Source of the DNA: Tretioscincus oriximinensis
Lineage: Eukaryota; Chordata; Lepidosauria; Squamata; Gymnophthalmidae
Assembly (NCBI GenBank): GCA_022410635.1
Contig: JAJVDF010000016.1
Location: forward strand, 1,992,508-2,056,507
Length of the DNA: 64,000 nt
Direction: 5' to 3'
Positions 32,065 to 42,312 of this stretch are shown here, piece after piece. Position 1 is the stretch's first letter. The number at the start of each line of letters is the position of its first letter. The notes under the pieces are model-generated. The model saw only the letters and a program-made list of their open reading frames with translations. It was not told the origin of the DNA and ran no database searches. Both the position numbers and the translations under genes were made by a program.

Positions 32065-34121
32065 ATTATTTATTTATTTATTTATACTTATACCCCGCCA
32101 TTCACCCGACCAAACAGTAAAACATCAATACAAAATTAAAACAGTCTAAAGTAAAACAATATCTAAAAGTAGAGACAGAGATGACATTTCTTTAGCCAAA
32201 GGCCAGGTAAAAGAGGTGCATCTTCAAGGATCTTCTAAAACCATACAACGATGATGATAGACACACCTCATGGGGGAGACTATTCCAATGACAAAGGGCA
32301 ACCACCGAGAAGGCCCTAACCCAGGTTCCCATTCCGTTGAAAGGGGTAGTACAACCAGGAGGGCCTCCCCTGCAGATCTTAAGGTATGGGCAGGTATGGG
32401 AGAAGGCGGTCCTTTAGATATTTGGTGCCCAAGTTATTAAGGGCCTTGTAAGTTAAAGTGAACACTTTGAATTGGACTCTATAGCAGATTGGCAGCCAGT
32501 GCAGCTCTTTCAAGACCGCATGATGTGTGTCTGGCCAGCCGTTCTGGTCAGCATTCCAGCTGCTGCATTCTGCACCAACTGCAGCTTCTGAACTGTTTTC
32601 AAGGGCAGCCCAATATAGCATGCATTACAATATTCCAATCTGGAAGTTACCAGAGTGTGGATTACTGTGGCTAGATCATCTCTGTTCAGAAGTGGCCATA
32701 ACTGGCGAACAAGATGTAGGCACTCCTGGCCACTGCCTCCACCTGATTTTCAAGTGTCAATGCTGAGTCCAGAAGCACTCCCAGATTTCGCACCCGTCCC
32801 TTATAGGGTAATTCTACTCCACCGAGGACAGGGTGACTCCCCACTTCATAAACCTGGGATGCTACTACACACAGCACCTCTGGATTCACCTTCAATTTAT
32901 TGCCCCCCATCCAGCCCATCACTGCCTCCAGGCACCTGTCAAGCACTTCAACCACCTCTCCTGATTCAGATGGAACAGAGAGATAGAGCTGAGTGTTATC
33001 TGCATATTGATGACACTTTACTCCAAATCTCCTGATGATATCTCCCAGCTGCTTCATATACATGTTGAACAGCATGGGGGAGAGGATCGACTCCTGAGGA
33101 ACCCCACAAGTGAGTTCCCAGGGTGTCGAGCAGGACTCCCCCACCATCACTCTCTGGAAGCAACCTTGGAGAGAGGAGTGGAACCACTTCAATGCATTGC
33201 CACCAACTCCTAAACTCCATAGCCTCTCCAGGAGTATACCATGGTAATGGTATCAAAAGCTGCTGAGAGATCCAGGAGAACCAACAGGGTTGCATTACCC
33301 TCATCCCTCTCCCAGAGAAAGTAATCAACCAGGGTGACCAAGGTGGTTACCATACCATGATTAAGCCTGAAGCCAGATTGAAATGGGTCTTCCTCCAAGC
33401 ATGCCTGCAGCTGAACAACCATAGCCCTTTCCAGTATCTTGCCCAAGAAGGTATGTTGCCCANCTCTTCTGGGTCCAAGGAAGGCTTCTTGAGGAGCAGG
33501 CGCACCACCGACTCTTTAAGAATGGTGGGACCACCGCATCTCTCAAAGAAGTGTTCACCACTCCCTGGACCCATCCAGTCATACCCTGCACACTGTCTTG
33601 TATCAACCAGGAGGGACAAGGATCCAGAGAGCACGATGTTGGCCGAACCCCAACAAGTAGCTTGCCCACATCATCAGGCCGCAATAATTGAAATTGATCC
33701 AAGATAACTGGACCAGATGGTTCTCTGGACACATCCTCTGGGCTATTCACAAGTGTGGCATCTAATCCCTCACGAATTTGAGCGACTTTGTTCTCAAAGT
33801 GCCTTGCATATTTGTCACAGCAGCTATTGGATGGCCTTTGCGCTTGTTCTCCTGGGCTAGATCTTATCAGGCCATTCACCACCTGAAAGAGCTTTGCTGG
33901 ACGGCTACTTGAGGATGCAATGGTAACAGAGAAATAGTTCCTTTTCGCTGCCACCAACGCCACATGGTAGGCATGATAATATGCTCTAACCCGTGTTCAG
34001 TCGGACTCTTGTTGGGATTTGCGCCACCTGTGCTTCAGCTGCCGGCCTTCCTATTTCAACATCCTTAACTCCCCAGAATACCAGGGTGCACTATCGGTTC
34101 CACAGATATGCCGAGGGCTTT
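32065..34121 (-). mobile_element. L2-clade LINE, longer copy with frameshifts
   Basis: Minus-strand pieces of ORF2 occur in order but in different frames. First comes the region upstream of the RT (VAQIREGLDATL, GPVILDQFQLLRPDDVGKL near 33730-33790). Next are RT pieces: [10 protein letters not shown] near 33255, then CGVPQESILSPMLFNMYM near 33060-33110 and CHQYADNTQLYLSVPSE near 33000, where the catalytic YADD has become YADN. Last is the C-terminal KELHWLPICYRVQFKVFTLT near 32460. The tail is the reversed TATTTATTTAT at 32065-32085. Several frameshifts and the changed catalytic residue show an old inactive copy. It reaches further 5' than the copy at 27381 and stops near 34121. Confidence 0.9.
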
Positions 34122-34659
34122 GTGCTGTTCCTGCTTATTATTGTAGAAATTCCACTGATGTTCTTCCATAAATGAGGAGCACTCAAACTATCGGAAAGGA
34201 TCTTGAAGCATGCATTAAAGGGTACACCAAAGTGGTAGCTAAGATCAAGCAAGTATGGTAAGGTGGAAAAGGAACAAACTTCTTTCTCTGTCTAATAATC
34301 TTTATGAAGGATTAGGCAGGCAGGAACCATATCTTAAATAATAAACCAGTGACAGCAATGGTTTGTCCAATCAAACAGCGAGGGGGCTATAACTCCCGGC
34401 TCCCTTGCTGTCTGAGTGGATTAACGGTGGTTACGAAATGTCACTGACAGCCGCTATAGCCCTCAGTCAGTTCCCGCCAGCCCCCAAGGAAGATAGGAGC
34501 ATCTGGGGGAGACAGCAGGAACCAACACCGGGCATCACAGGCGCTTGCCAGTCTGGCCCACTGCTGCCTCCCCTGCCCCCTCAGCCCAGATACCAAGGAA
34601 GTATCTGGAGGAGACAACAGGAGCCGCATCAGCTTGCCAGGAGAATGGGGTAATGCAGG
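34122..34659. repeat. GC-rich segment with an internal tandem duplication
   Basis: Within otherwise featureless sequence, CCAAGGAAGATAGGAGCATC...GGGGGAGACAGCAGGAACCA (about 34486-34530) is echoed by CCAAGGAAGTATCTGGAGGA...GACAACAGGAGCC (about 34591-34625). Each unit is followed after some distance by CTTGCCAG. No gene recognised; element class unknown. Confidence 0.5.
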
Positions 34660-34757
34660 GTAGAGCCCAAGCTCTGTTGTTTGTAGTCTTCTGTTACCCC
34701 CCTAGGACCTATGGTGAAGGGCAGGATATAAATTCTGAAATAAATAAATAAATAAAG
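34660..34757 (+). mobile_element. L2-like 3' tail
   Basis: CTAGGACCTATGGTGAAGGG followed by CAGGATATAAATTCTGAAAT and (AAAT)n resembles the L2/CORE-SINE tail block in a diverged form. Confidence 0.55.
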
Positions 34758-34959
34758 AGTGAACAAGGAGCAGAATATCACTATTAAAAGTGATAGAATC
34801 TCCCTTTGGAGCCATTCTTGCAAGTGCATTGTTTCTGAGCACAGCATTTGGAGGTTGCCAGGCTTCATTATGAACCCCAAACCCACAGATTCTGGATTTT
34901 GTGGTATATTATACAAAACTAGTATCAATGGAAACAGATACTGCTTCTCTACAAATGAC

Positions 34960-35089
34960 GTCCAGCAAGGGGGCTAGCAGCACTTTAGAGACTAACAGTA
35001 GAAAAGTAGGTGGCATTGGCATTAAGTGTCTACGAAAGAGCCCCCTTGCTGGAGTTTCCACTAGACTAACATGGCTATTTCTCTGAAAT
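34960..35089 (+). mobile_element. PLE-derived inverted dimer, short copy
   Basis: TCCAGCAAGGGGGCTAGCAG and CACTTTAGAGACTAACAG at the left; the right end repeats GCCCCCTTGCTGGA in inverse and continues with the terminal extension CTAGACTAACATGGC...TTTCTCTGAAAT. The middle is collapsed, with AAGTGTCTACGAAAGAGC holding the remains of the hammerhead-like GTCTAC-GAAA segment. Confidence 0.72.
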
Positions 35090-35157
35090 CCAGAAGCCGT
35101 GGAAAACTTATGAGGAGGAGTTACGCCTGGATGGACAATGAATATTTTTATAGTCCC

Positions 35158-35222
35158 TCTTATAATATATGAGGAACTCTGCCGAATAGGGCCACAGTCT
35201 ATCTCGTCCAACATACTATCTG
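35158..35222 (-). mobile_element. CR1-type LINE 3' scrap
   Basis: GAGGAACTCTGCCGAATAGG and GCCACAGTCTATCTCGTCCA parallel the reversed CR1 3' end; about 65 bp remains. Confidence 0.5.
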
Positions 35223-36547
35223 GTTTTATTCATTGGACCATAATTGCTTGTGTTCATTCTCAAACAGTAAAAGAAGGCAAACCTTCAATCACTGCTAGTA
35301 AAAATTGATATTTAGAGGCACCTATTTGTCTCTCCAAGCTGGAAGCAATATCTAGGCACTCATTTCGGTAGCTATTGCAGATGTGTTGTAACAGATCCCT
35401 ACAATGCATTGTTGAGCCTGTGCAAAAGGGGGCTAAGAAACATTAACTAAGGTCCTTTTTGCACAGGCTTGCTAACGCTAAAGCATTTAAAGGACTTCAC
35501 TATTCCACATTGTGTGCCATGTGTTATAACAGTTCTCTAATCTGCCCTACATGTGTAGTAAAACCATGAAAAAGGCCTTAAAAGTTACCTGTTTGCATGT
35601 CGTACAGATTTCCACAGACACAAAGAAATGAAGATGCTGCAGCACCTTGTATTTAGGGTGTCTCCACAATGCAGCTTCATAGATATCTCTGGTATTGCAG
35701 CAGCTTTTTGTGAACAGCTCCATGACTGCTTGAATATAACAGAATGTCTGCTTAGGAACTGTCTGCAAGGAAGTGCTGAAAGCTTGGATATGCCTATGAN
35801 GCTGCACTTTGAGGGCAGTACTAACTAGAACTGTTGCAACATGTTATTGCCCAAAACCTATGTGCCACAATGGTTTGGTGTTTGCACAGCAGCACATGTT
35901 GTTCTAATGTGGATCTAGCTGCTGAATGCAACCCTGTGGGCTGCAGCTAATCCATGTCAAGCTAACGTATATTACCAATTATGCTTCAAGATACGTACAT
36001 GCAAAAAGGGTCTAAAGATGGTGAAAGGATTGCAGAGCCACTTTTCAATTGTACTATTCAAGTTATATTTTAATCATCTTGTTTAAAAGCAAATTATCAG
36101 AAGTCTTCCTTCATTTTGTTGTAATCCATGTATACTGGGTATATTATCTAATGGATGAATAATCTAATTATCAGTGAACTGAATTGTTCTTGAAAGAAGT
36201 TCAGGAATGATAGTTGCCAAAAGTTGTAACTGTGTTCAGTGGGCTGGACAGAAAAAGAACCATACCAATGTCAGCAGTAATGCAGGTACACAACCCCTGT
36301 TGCACATGTCCCTTATAGGTATGCTCACACTCCTCTCAGATTTCTCTCCATGTGGATGCACTGATTATTGTAGCTCACCACTATTCCAAGTCATAGTATA
36401 ATTTTGATCTGGAATACTACTTATCCTGTGCAGATGATATGGAGCACAGGGCTTCTTTTCCCAGATTATCAAATAAATGTAGAAAAGTCCATGGATTATG
36501 CAGTTATCATTTCTGGAGCCTCCATCAATGGTGACTAGTGACCATAG
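35223..36547. other. no gene seen; one 55-bp hairpin
   Basis: AGCCTGTGCAAAAGGG (35415-35430) and CCTTTTTGCACAGGCT (35454-35469) are complementary at 15 of 16 positions with a 23-nt loop, like a very small MITE. Nothing else recognised. Confidence 0.5.
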
Positions 36548-36640
36548 GGCAGGCACAGATAGCTCAGTCACTAAGGAATCCATCTCTCAGCTGGGAGATT
36601 GGGTTTCAAAGCCCTGTGTGGTATGTGGGGAGGGGTGGAT
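36548..36640 (+). mobile_element. (TTC)n-type tRNA SINE, head only
   Basis: GGCAGGCACAGATAGCTCAG (A-box) through GGGTTTCAAAGCCCTG (B-box, one change) and GTGGGGAGGGGTG, then the SINE stops and unrelated sequence (GGCCAAGCTCTGTCCC) follows. Confidence 0.78.
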
Positions 36641-36698
36641 GGCCAAGCTCTGTCCCGAGATGTGACCCAGATTAAATCTCCATGTGGATGGGGGCTCA
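36641..36698. mobile_element. fragment shared with the TTCACACGACG family
   Basis: GGCCAAGCTCTGTCCC...CCATGTGGATGGGG recurs at 58829-58876 at the truncated end of a TTCACACGACG-family copy. It sits between a SINE head and a short MITE here. Confidence 0.5.
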
Positions 36699-36793
36699 GG
36701 CTGCATCCACAAATCACTCATTTATTCCATCGAAATTAGATATTCTGCAATAAAGTATGGCTATTCTGGAATAAATCAGATTACACAATGCAG
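36699..36793 (+). mobile_element. 95-bp MITE, GGCTGCATCCAC end
   Basis: Starts GGCTGCATCCACAAATCACT and continues TTTATTCCATCG...AATAAAGTATGGC...TATTCTGGAATAAATCAG. The same series occurs in reverse at 47841-47933. The shared terminal motif links it to the 1.06-kb element at 6203. Confidence 0.7.
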
Positions 36794-36831
36794 TTGAAAC
36801 AAAGTCTGCAGATTTTTAACGAGGGGNGGGG

Positions 36832-37142
36832 AGCAGGCACGGATAGCTCAGTTACTTAGGAATTCGTCTCTCGCCTGGGCGATGGGGTTTCGAAGCCCAG
36901 TGTGGGACGTGGGGAGGGGTGAGCACCTTCCACTAGCCTGTAGCTCTAGCCAACCCAGCTATTCGAAAGCAAGAATTGCAAGAAATTGCAACTGACTGCA
37001 AGTAGATACATGGGAACCACCAGGGCCTGGTGAGGAAGATAGAATGTAAGCCTTCGGGCAAAAATACCCTTGTAAGCCGCTTTGAGTCCCTTTGAAAGGT
37101 GAGAAAAAGCAGGGTATAAGAACCCAGTTCTTCTTCTTCTTC
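36832..37142 (+). mobile_element. (TTC)n-tailed tRNA SINE, full length
   Basis: Complete forward copy: AGCAGGCACGGATAGCTCAG head, GGGGTTTCGAAGCCCAG B-box region, GTAGCTCTAGCCAACCCAGC, GGAACCACCAGGGCCTGG, TAAGCCGCTTTGAGTCCC and a terminal (TTC)n. It is the best reference copy of this family in the window. Confidence 0.92.
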
Positions 37143-37309
37143 ATTGAAACTGGTGAATAGAAGCCAAGGCAGAAAAAAAGAAAAATGATACAATGGACCA
37201 AAACAAATAAAAATATTGATAGGTGAGACAACTTCTATATTCCAACATTTATCAGAATTAACATTTTTTAATGTAATTGGTTATGTACACATTTTTCATT
37301 CATTTGTCA

Positions 37310-37652
37310 AGCCATAAGCAACTCTTTGTAACCCATGAACCAGAATGTACCTTCTAGTCCTTTCCTCAAATGTCTCCTAGAGTTTATCCGAGCTCATTTT
37401 TGTTACTTTCATGATACTATCTATCCATCCTCTGCCATTCCCTTNTCTTGTCGCCCTTATTCTTCCCCAGCTTCAAGGTCTTTTTTCAGTGAGTTTTCCT
37501 TTCTTTTCATTATGGGACCAATGTATTTGTGTTTCAGATTCAATATTTGTCCTTCCACTGAACAGTCAGGGCTGATATCCTTTAGTATTGACTGATTAAA
37601 TCTTCCTATAACCCAAGAGACTCTAAAATGTCTTCTTCGATACTACAATTTA
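37310..37652 (-). mobile_element. Bov-B (RTE) LINE 3' fragment
   Basis: The plus strand reads ACTCTTTGTAACCCATGAAC near the left, TATGGGACCAATGTATTTG, TTTGTCCTTCCACTGAACAG and TATCCTTTAGTATTGACTGA, ending AGAGACTCTAAAATGTCTTC. Reversed, this follows the well-known Bov-B 3' region (the ORF2 end and the GAAGACTCT...AGTCC... series) in order, though diverged. Bov-B is abundant in squamates, which supports the proposed host group. Confidence 0.75.
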
Positions 37653-37977
37653 TAATGATGGGCATGTACAGAGAGCTCAGGAGTACACTGACAATTGATT
37701 AAGAAAGAAACAAAGAAAGAAAAAGAAAGATGTCTTTGGATTTTTTTTAAATTTGTTTGATGTATATCCACAGGGCAATGGGAATGAAGAAGATCAACTT
37801 CGTTTGGAAAGGTCTCAATTTCTATTCTGGATATGTACAAATAAGACTGCTAAAAATCTGAAGTGTTTCTGTCAATCAGTAATTTGTCAAGTGACGCAAT
37901 CTTTAAACATCTTAGACTAGTGGAATTAGCCCCCTTGTTCCCATTAATGCTTCCACCCACCCACTCCCTCCCATTCC

Positions 37978-38135
37978 TCTTTTACATACTGCTTCTTTCT
38001 TTCCTTCCATGTCCTTTATCTTTCTTTTTTTTCTTTCCTTTTTTCTGTCTTATCTTCTTTCTCTTCCTTCCTTCATCCATTCCTCCTTTATTCTTTCATT
38101 CCTTCTTTCTTTGCTTTTTTCTTTCCTTGCAGTTN
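37978..38135. repeat. polypyrimidine (CTTT/CCTT) tract
   Basis: About 160 bp with almost only C and T on the plus strand, made of degenerate CTTT, CCTT and TTCTT units, ending TTTCTTTCCTTGCAG. The 118-codon frame rich in F, L and S is a translation of this tract. The TTGCAG end resembles a splice acceptor by chance composition. Confidence 0.9.
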
Positions 38136-38888
38136 TGGAGGTTNCCAAAATTCCAAACCCTGTCATTGATCATTATACCTCAGGATGCTGGATTCTTTGG
38201 TACAGATTTTGGTACGTGATTTAATTCTGAGAATAATGTGGGTATCGGTTTCTTCCATATGACTTCTCTAACCCTCTTCCAGTTGCCTTTTCAGTTCCAT
38301 TACAGAACAAAAGAACCCTTGATTTTTGCAAACATTTCTGCTCAAAATTATCAATGTTAACAGTGACAATGATGATTGCAAACAGGAAATGTCAGTGAGT
38401 TTAGATCTCATTTGGGATAGTTAGAAAGGCTTTGGCAAGGACATATGACCCCAGGTGTAAATAATAACAAGTGTAATGGATGTCTGGGTTGATGGCAATA
38501 TATCCAGCTTCTATATTTCTCATGGCACTCATCTATTTTGGAAGCATTACTTAAGCAGAAACAATACTCTCTAAAATTATTGACAGAAAAGCAATTTTCC
38601 TTCCCATTAACTTCTTGAAAACAAAAAAGGACTGATTATTTTAACCATTGTGAAAGAACAAACACAGTTTGGAGTTTAGGGAAATGGAGTATTTCAATTT
38701 CCAAAGCCTGAGTACTTAGGACTGGAAATAAAAATAAACATATTGATAACTGTTCTTTTGAGACAAATTCTGAAGTGAAAATAGCAAAACAAAACAAAAC
38801 CTGGTCTTAATAGCACTGCTAATTTCATATAATCCCTTCAGATCAATAATCCTGAACATCAGACTCAGGTCCCTTGCTTCAGTCTTAT
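38136..38888. other. no gene seen
   Basis: AT-rich sequence without recognised gene or repeat. Confidence 0.45.
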
Positions 38889-38901
38889 CATTAACTTATG
38901 G

Positions 38902-39134
38902 TAGTCAATTTCAGAGAAATAGCCGTGTTAGTCTAGTAGAAAGTCCAGCAAAGGAGCTAGCAGCACTTCGAGACTAACTTGAGAAAAGTGGGTGGCATAA
39001 GCTTTCGTAGACACGTCTACATCTTCAGATCCTACTTCTTCAGAGGATCTGAAAAAGTAGATGTGTCTACGAAAGCTTATGCCACCCACTTTTCTCAAGT
39101 TAGTCTCAAAATGCTGCTAGCTCCTTTGCTGGAC
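38902..39134. mobile_element. PLE-derived inverted dimer with 13-bp target duplication
   Basis: The element is bracketed by CATTAACTTATGG at 38889-38901 and 39135-39147, an exact 13-bp duplication. The left end bears the about 34-bp extension (TTTCAGAGAAATAGCCGTG...GTAGAAA), then GTCCAGCAAAGGAGCTAGC. The arms, roughly 95 bp each, meet in the CTTCAGATCCTACTTCTTCA region and are nearly perfect complements. Each arm carries a GTAGAC/GTCTAC-type stem and GAAAGCTTATGCC. The right arm ends at TTTGCTGGAC without the extension. Confidence 0.82.
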
Positions 39135-39147
39135 CATTAACTTATGG

Positions 39148-39564
39148 ACATTCTTTGTACGAGACACACACATTCCTTAAATAAAAATAATTTCTCCCCT
39201 CTTTCTCATATCTTCCCTCCTATCATCACAGGATCCCTTTCTTACTTGCTTTGTCCTTCACTAGCTAATTTGCTTTGATTCTGTTCCCTTGATCCTCTTT
39301 AATGGACTGTAGTAGACTGAAAGAGCTCTCCTCAATCCACCTTAAGTTATGGTCACACTTTCCAGGTCTTTTGGATGGTAACTAATAAATAGTGTGAAAC
39401 TTCACATCTTAGTCAGTTCCACATCTTGCCTGAATCTCTACATCTTGACTGCATCACTTTTGATTATTATTTTTATACTATATATTTGAAGACATAACTG
39501 TATGCTTCTCTAAAGCAATTAAAACTTTGGTATAGAAATTGTAGGCCCCCGTGGTGATAAAAGG
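39148..39564. other. no gene seen
   Basis: No recognised gene or repeat. Confidence 0.45.
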
Positions 39565-39795
39565 AAACTATCTCCCATCTGGGAGATTGGGTTTCGAAGC
39601 CCTGTGTCGGAAGTGGGAGGGATGAACACCTTCCACAGGCCTGTAGCTCTAGCCAGCCCAGCTATGGGAACCACCANAGCCTGGTGGGGAAGATAGAAAG
39701 TGAGCCTTCAGGTAAAATACTCTTGTAAGCTGCTTTGAGTCCCCTTGTAAAGTGAGAAAAGTGGGGTATAAGAATCCAGTTCTTCTTCTTCTTCT
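39565..39795 (+). mobile_element. (TTC)n-tailed tRNA SINE with internal deletion
   Basis: The B-box region (GGGTTTCGAAGCCCTG) and 3' block (GTAAGCTGCTTTGAGTCCC) with a (TTC)n tail are present, but about 50 bp between CCCAGCTAT and GGGAACCACC is missing compared with 36832-37142. Confidence 0.82.
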
Positions 39796-40020
39796 ACTGC
39801 AGGCAGGCTTGATCCTCAGAGTAGTAAAAATCCCAGCAAAATTACACATAAGAATCAGAAGTATGGCTGTAAAAGTGCAACAATTCTTAGTTCCACTGCA
39901 ACAGTTCTTAGTTACAGTACACTTCTCATCCATACATAGACATTGGACCCCAGAGTAAATTGTAAAGATTCACAGAATGCTTCAACATCCGAGATGATGT
40001 GGTTTCATCATGTCTGTCAT

Positions 40021-40195
40021 ATTACCAAACTATTTATTTATTCTTATACCCTGCCCTATACCCGAAGGTGTCAGGGCAGCCCACAGTAAAACATTAATAC
40101 AAAATCAACACATTAAAACCCAGTATAAATCAATATCTAAAAGTAGGGACAAAGATGACATTTCTTCATCCAAAGGCTAGGTGAAACAACTGGGT
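40021..40195 (-). mobile_element. L2 LINE 3' end
   Basis: Plus strand: TATTTATTCTTATACCCTGC, CCTATACCCGAAGGTGTCAG, ACAGTAAAACATTAATAC and AATATCTAAAAGTAGGGAC followed by GATGACATTTCTTCATCC. The same order is seen at 32090-32230 and 55205-55330. Confidence 0.85.
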
Positions 40196-40510
40196 TACAA
40201 GCATCTAATACTCCTGTTAGAGCTTCTGGTTCAGATGTGAGGAAGATGTGATGAACAACAGCAGGCCACACAGAATAATTGCGGGAAATGTGCCTACAAA
40301 TCTGTTGAGATTTGATTTTAGGCCTTGCTGCATGTGTGCTTTTTCTGTAACCTTTTTTGAAGTTTTTAAGAATAAATTCAATCCAGGTTTTTTCCTGGAC
40401 TTAACTAGAAAAAAAGAAAAGAAATACTGATTAACTTCATTTTTCAGAACTAAAGAAGGTTTAGAAGTAGATGTGTGACTAGGTTTTGTGAGATCTCCCT
40501 CATTTCTAAG

Positions 40511-40690
40511 GAGCACATTTTTACATTTATTTATTTACATTTTTATACCGCCATATACCCGTAGGTCTCANGGCGGTTAACAATAAAACCATAATTTTAA
40601 CACATTAAAAAACAGTCATATCTAAAAATGGGGAGGAGACAGTAGGAGACATAGAAACATTCAGCCTATAAAACAAATACAACCAATTCC
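40511..40690 (-). mobile_element. L2 LINE 3' end, diverged
   Basis: TTTATTTATTTACATTTTTA, then CCGCCATATACCCGTAGGTC and ATCTAAAAATGGGG are the reversed L2 tail with more changes than at 40021. Confidence 0.72.
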
Positions 40691-40973
40691 CAGCTAAATA
40701 ATGCAACTCCAAAAATTCTGTTACAGTATGAAATACTTTCTGGGCTTGTGGAACTGGCATTGATTTCTAAGAGATTAATTTGTGGAGTAGTATTTAAGTA
40801 ACATCTAAAAAACTGCAAGTTGTGTAAACCTGTCTTAAACCCTTTATATACTGAGTCTTATTCTGGATTAGATCAGTTTAGGAAAAGGGATCTTTCATCC
40901 GTAGGCTAGTACAGAATACAGTAGGCTTCAGGTGAGGGCTGCCATAGTCAGCACCAACATACAAGTGACATAC
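40691..40973. other. no gene seen
   Basis: No recognised gene or repeat. Confidence 0.4.
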
Positions 40974-41210
40974 AGGTTCCTATTGGTGTAGTGGTTAAGT
41001 GTTGGACTCGTACCTGGTAGTCTCCCGATTCAATTCCCCACTCCTCCATGAAAGTCAGCTGTGTGACCTTGGGCCATTCACAGTTCTTTAGAACTCTCTA
41101 AGCCCCACCTACTCCACAGGGTGTCTGTTATAGAGAAAGCAACAAAAACTTGGTTGGCCGCCCTGAGACCTTCGGGTATAGGGCGGGATACAAGTACAAA
41201 TAAATAAATA
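40974..41210 (+). mobile_element. CORE/MIR-type tRNA SINE with L2 tail, full length
   Basis: The tRNA-like head reads TATTGGTGTAGTGGTTAAGT (A-box) and CCCGATTCAATTCCCC (B-box). The CORE-like middle has CAGCTGTGTGACCTTGGGCC, and CACCTACTCCACAGGGTGTC follows. The 3' block GAGACCTTCGGGTATAGGGC leads into GGGATACAAGTACAAATAAA. That tail matches the L2 3' ends in this window almost exactly, which is the expected signature of a SINE using L2 machinery. Confidence 0.9.
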
Positions 41211-41949
41211 TTGTGGGATATATTCAAGAATAAGGCAGTGTAAAAAGGGCTCTAGAAGACCCTTTAAGAGATTAACGTAGCCATTCTGGTTTTATTCAAT
41301 GTACTGCTTGTCTGTCATGTATTTTGGCATTATGTTTTTCTTTTTAATATTCCTCCCAAATCTCTGCTTTCTGACTGTTCAGCGGTGTGTTTCTTGTAAA
41401 TATCCATTATTCATATACGTCAATTGTTTTCAGGATTGTAGATGTTTTTACCTCAGAATCACATAATGAATCAGTTTTTAAAAAAATTGGGTTTATGAGA
41501 TGAGAACAAAAAGACAAAACAAAGAATTTGGTTTAAAACTATGATAATGATTTCTAAATAAAACCTNTGAGATGATAATCTGAGGGATCTGAGACAAGAA
41601 CAGCTTCCTCATGTCTTCTGATAATTCCCTAGAAAACTAGGCATGCAGAAAATAACTGGGAGGTTTCTGTTAACTGATAGTAAAACATTTTCATGGGCAG
41701 ATACACAGGTCTCCAAANACTATTTCATGGCTTATACTTCCTTTATAAAACAGACATTTCCCTCTCTGAAGTGCATAGCAGCAGTCTTCTCACAGTTCAT
41801 TAGCTGAGTGCATTTATTGCTTTTATACTGTAGAATATTTAGCCCAGTATATTGTATGTCATTGTTTTAAGATCAATGTATAAGTCAGAATCAGATCTTA
41901 ATGATCATCATCATTATTTTGTCCACCCTCCTAACAGCATGTAATGGTC
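41211..41949. other. no gene seen
   Basis: AT-rich sequence without recognised gene or repeat. Confidence 0.45.
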
Positions 41950-42095
41950 TTTTATTAGGATGTTTTCATTTGGTCTTTTATAAATAACTATCAGATTAGG
42001 TACCGTTTTACATTGTTTTTAATTTGTCAATTTTGTATTGTTGTTTTATGTTTTGCCACCTTGAGGCCTTCGGGTATAGGGTGGATTTAAGTACA
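41950..42095 (+). mobile_element. L2 LINE 3' end fragment
   Basis: TTTTAATTTGTCAATTTTGT, ATTGTTGTTTTATGTTTTGC and GAGGCCTTCGGGTATAGGG match the L2 3' UTR order seen at 24540-24785. Confidence 0.7.
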
Positions 42096-42312
42096 CTTTA
42101 GGAATTGAACCATTGGCCATTATGATCAGAAATAATAGGAATATTATAGGATATAGGATTGGAATGGAAGAGCTAAAATTAAACCTCTTTGTAGACTATT
42201 CTTTGGTAGTGACATCAGGCCCCAAGGTGACCATACCCCACTTAGCACTATCTGGTAATTGTTAACGAATGGATATTTACCAACATATATTGGATAATTG
42301 GTATGGATATTT

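Noticed and set aside
36832..36905. Possible tRNA gene
   Set aside because: A- and B-box are present but the sequence continues into a SINE body and tail seen in eight places; the cloverleaf is not intact.
38121..38135. TTTCTTTCCTTGCAG as a splice acceptor
   Set aside because: The pyrimidine tract is a degenerate microsatellite and no coding exon follows.
37863..38219. 118-codon hydrophobic frame
   Set aside because: Mostly a translation of the polypyrimidine tract, not a membrane protein.
40974..41045. Possible tRNA gene
   Set aside because: It is the head of the CORE-type SINE; the B-box is altered and the L2-type tail follows.
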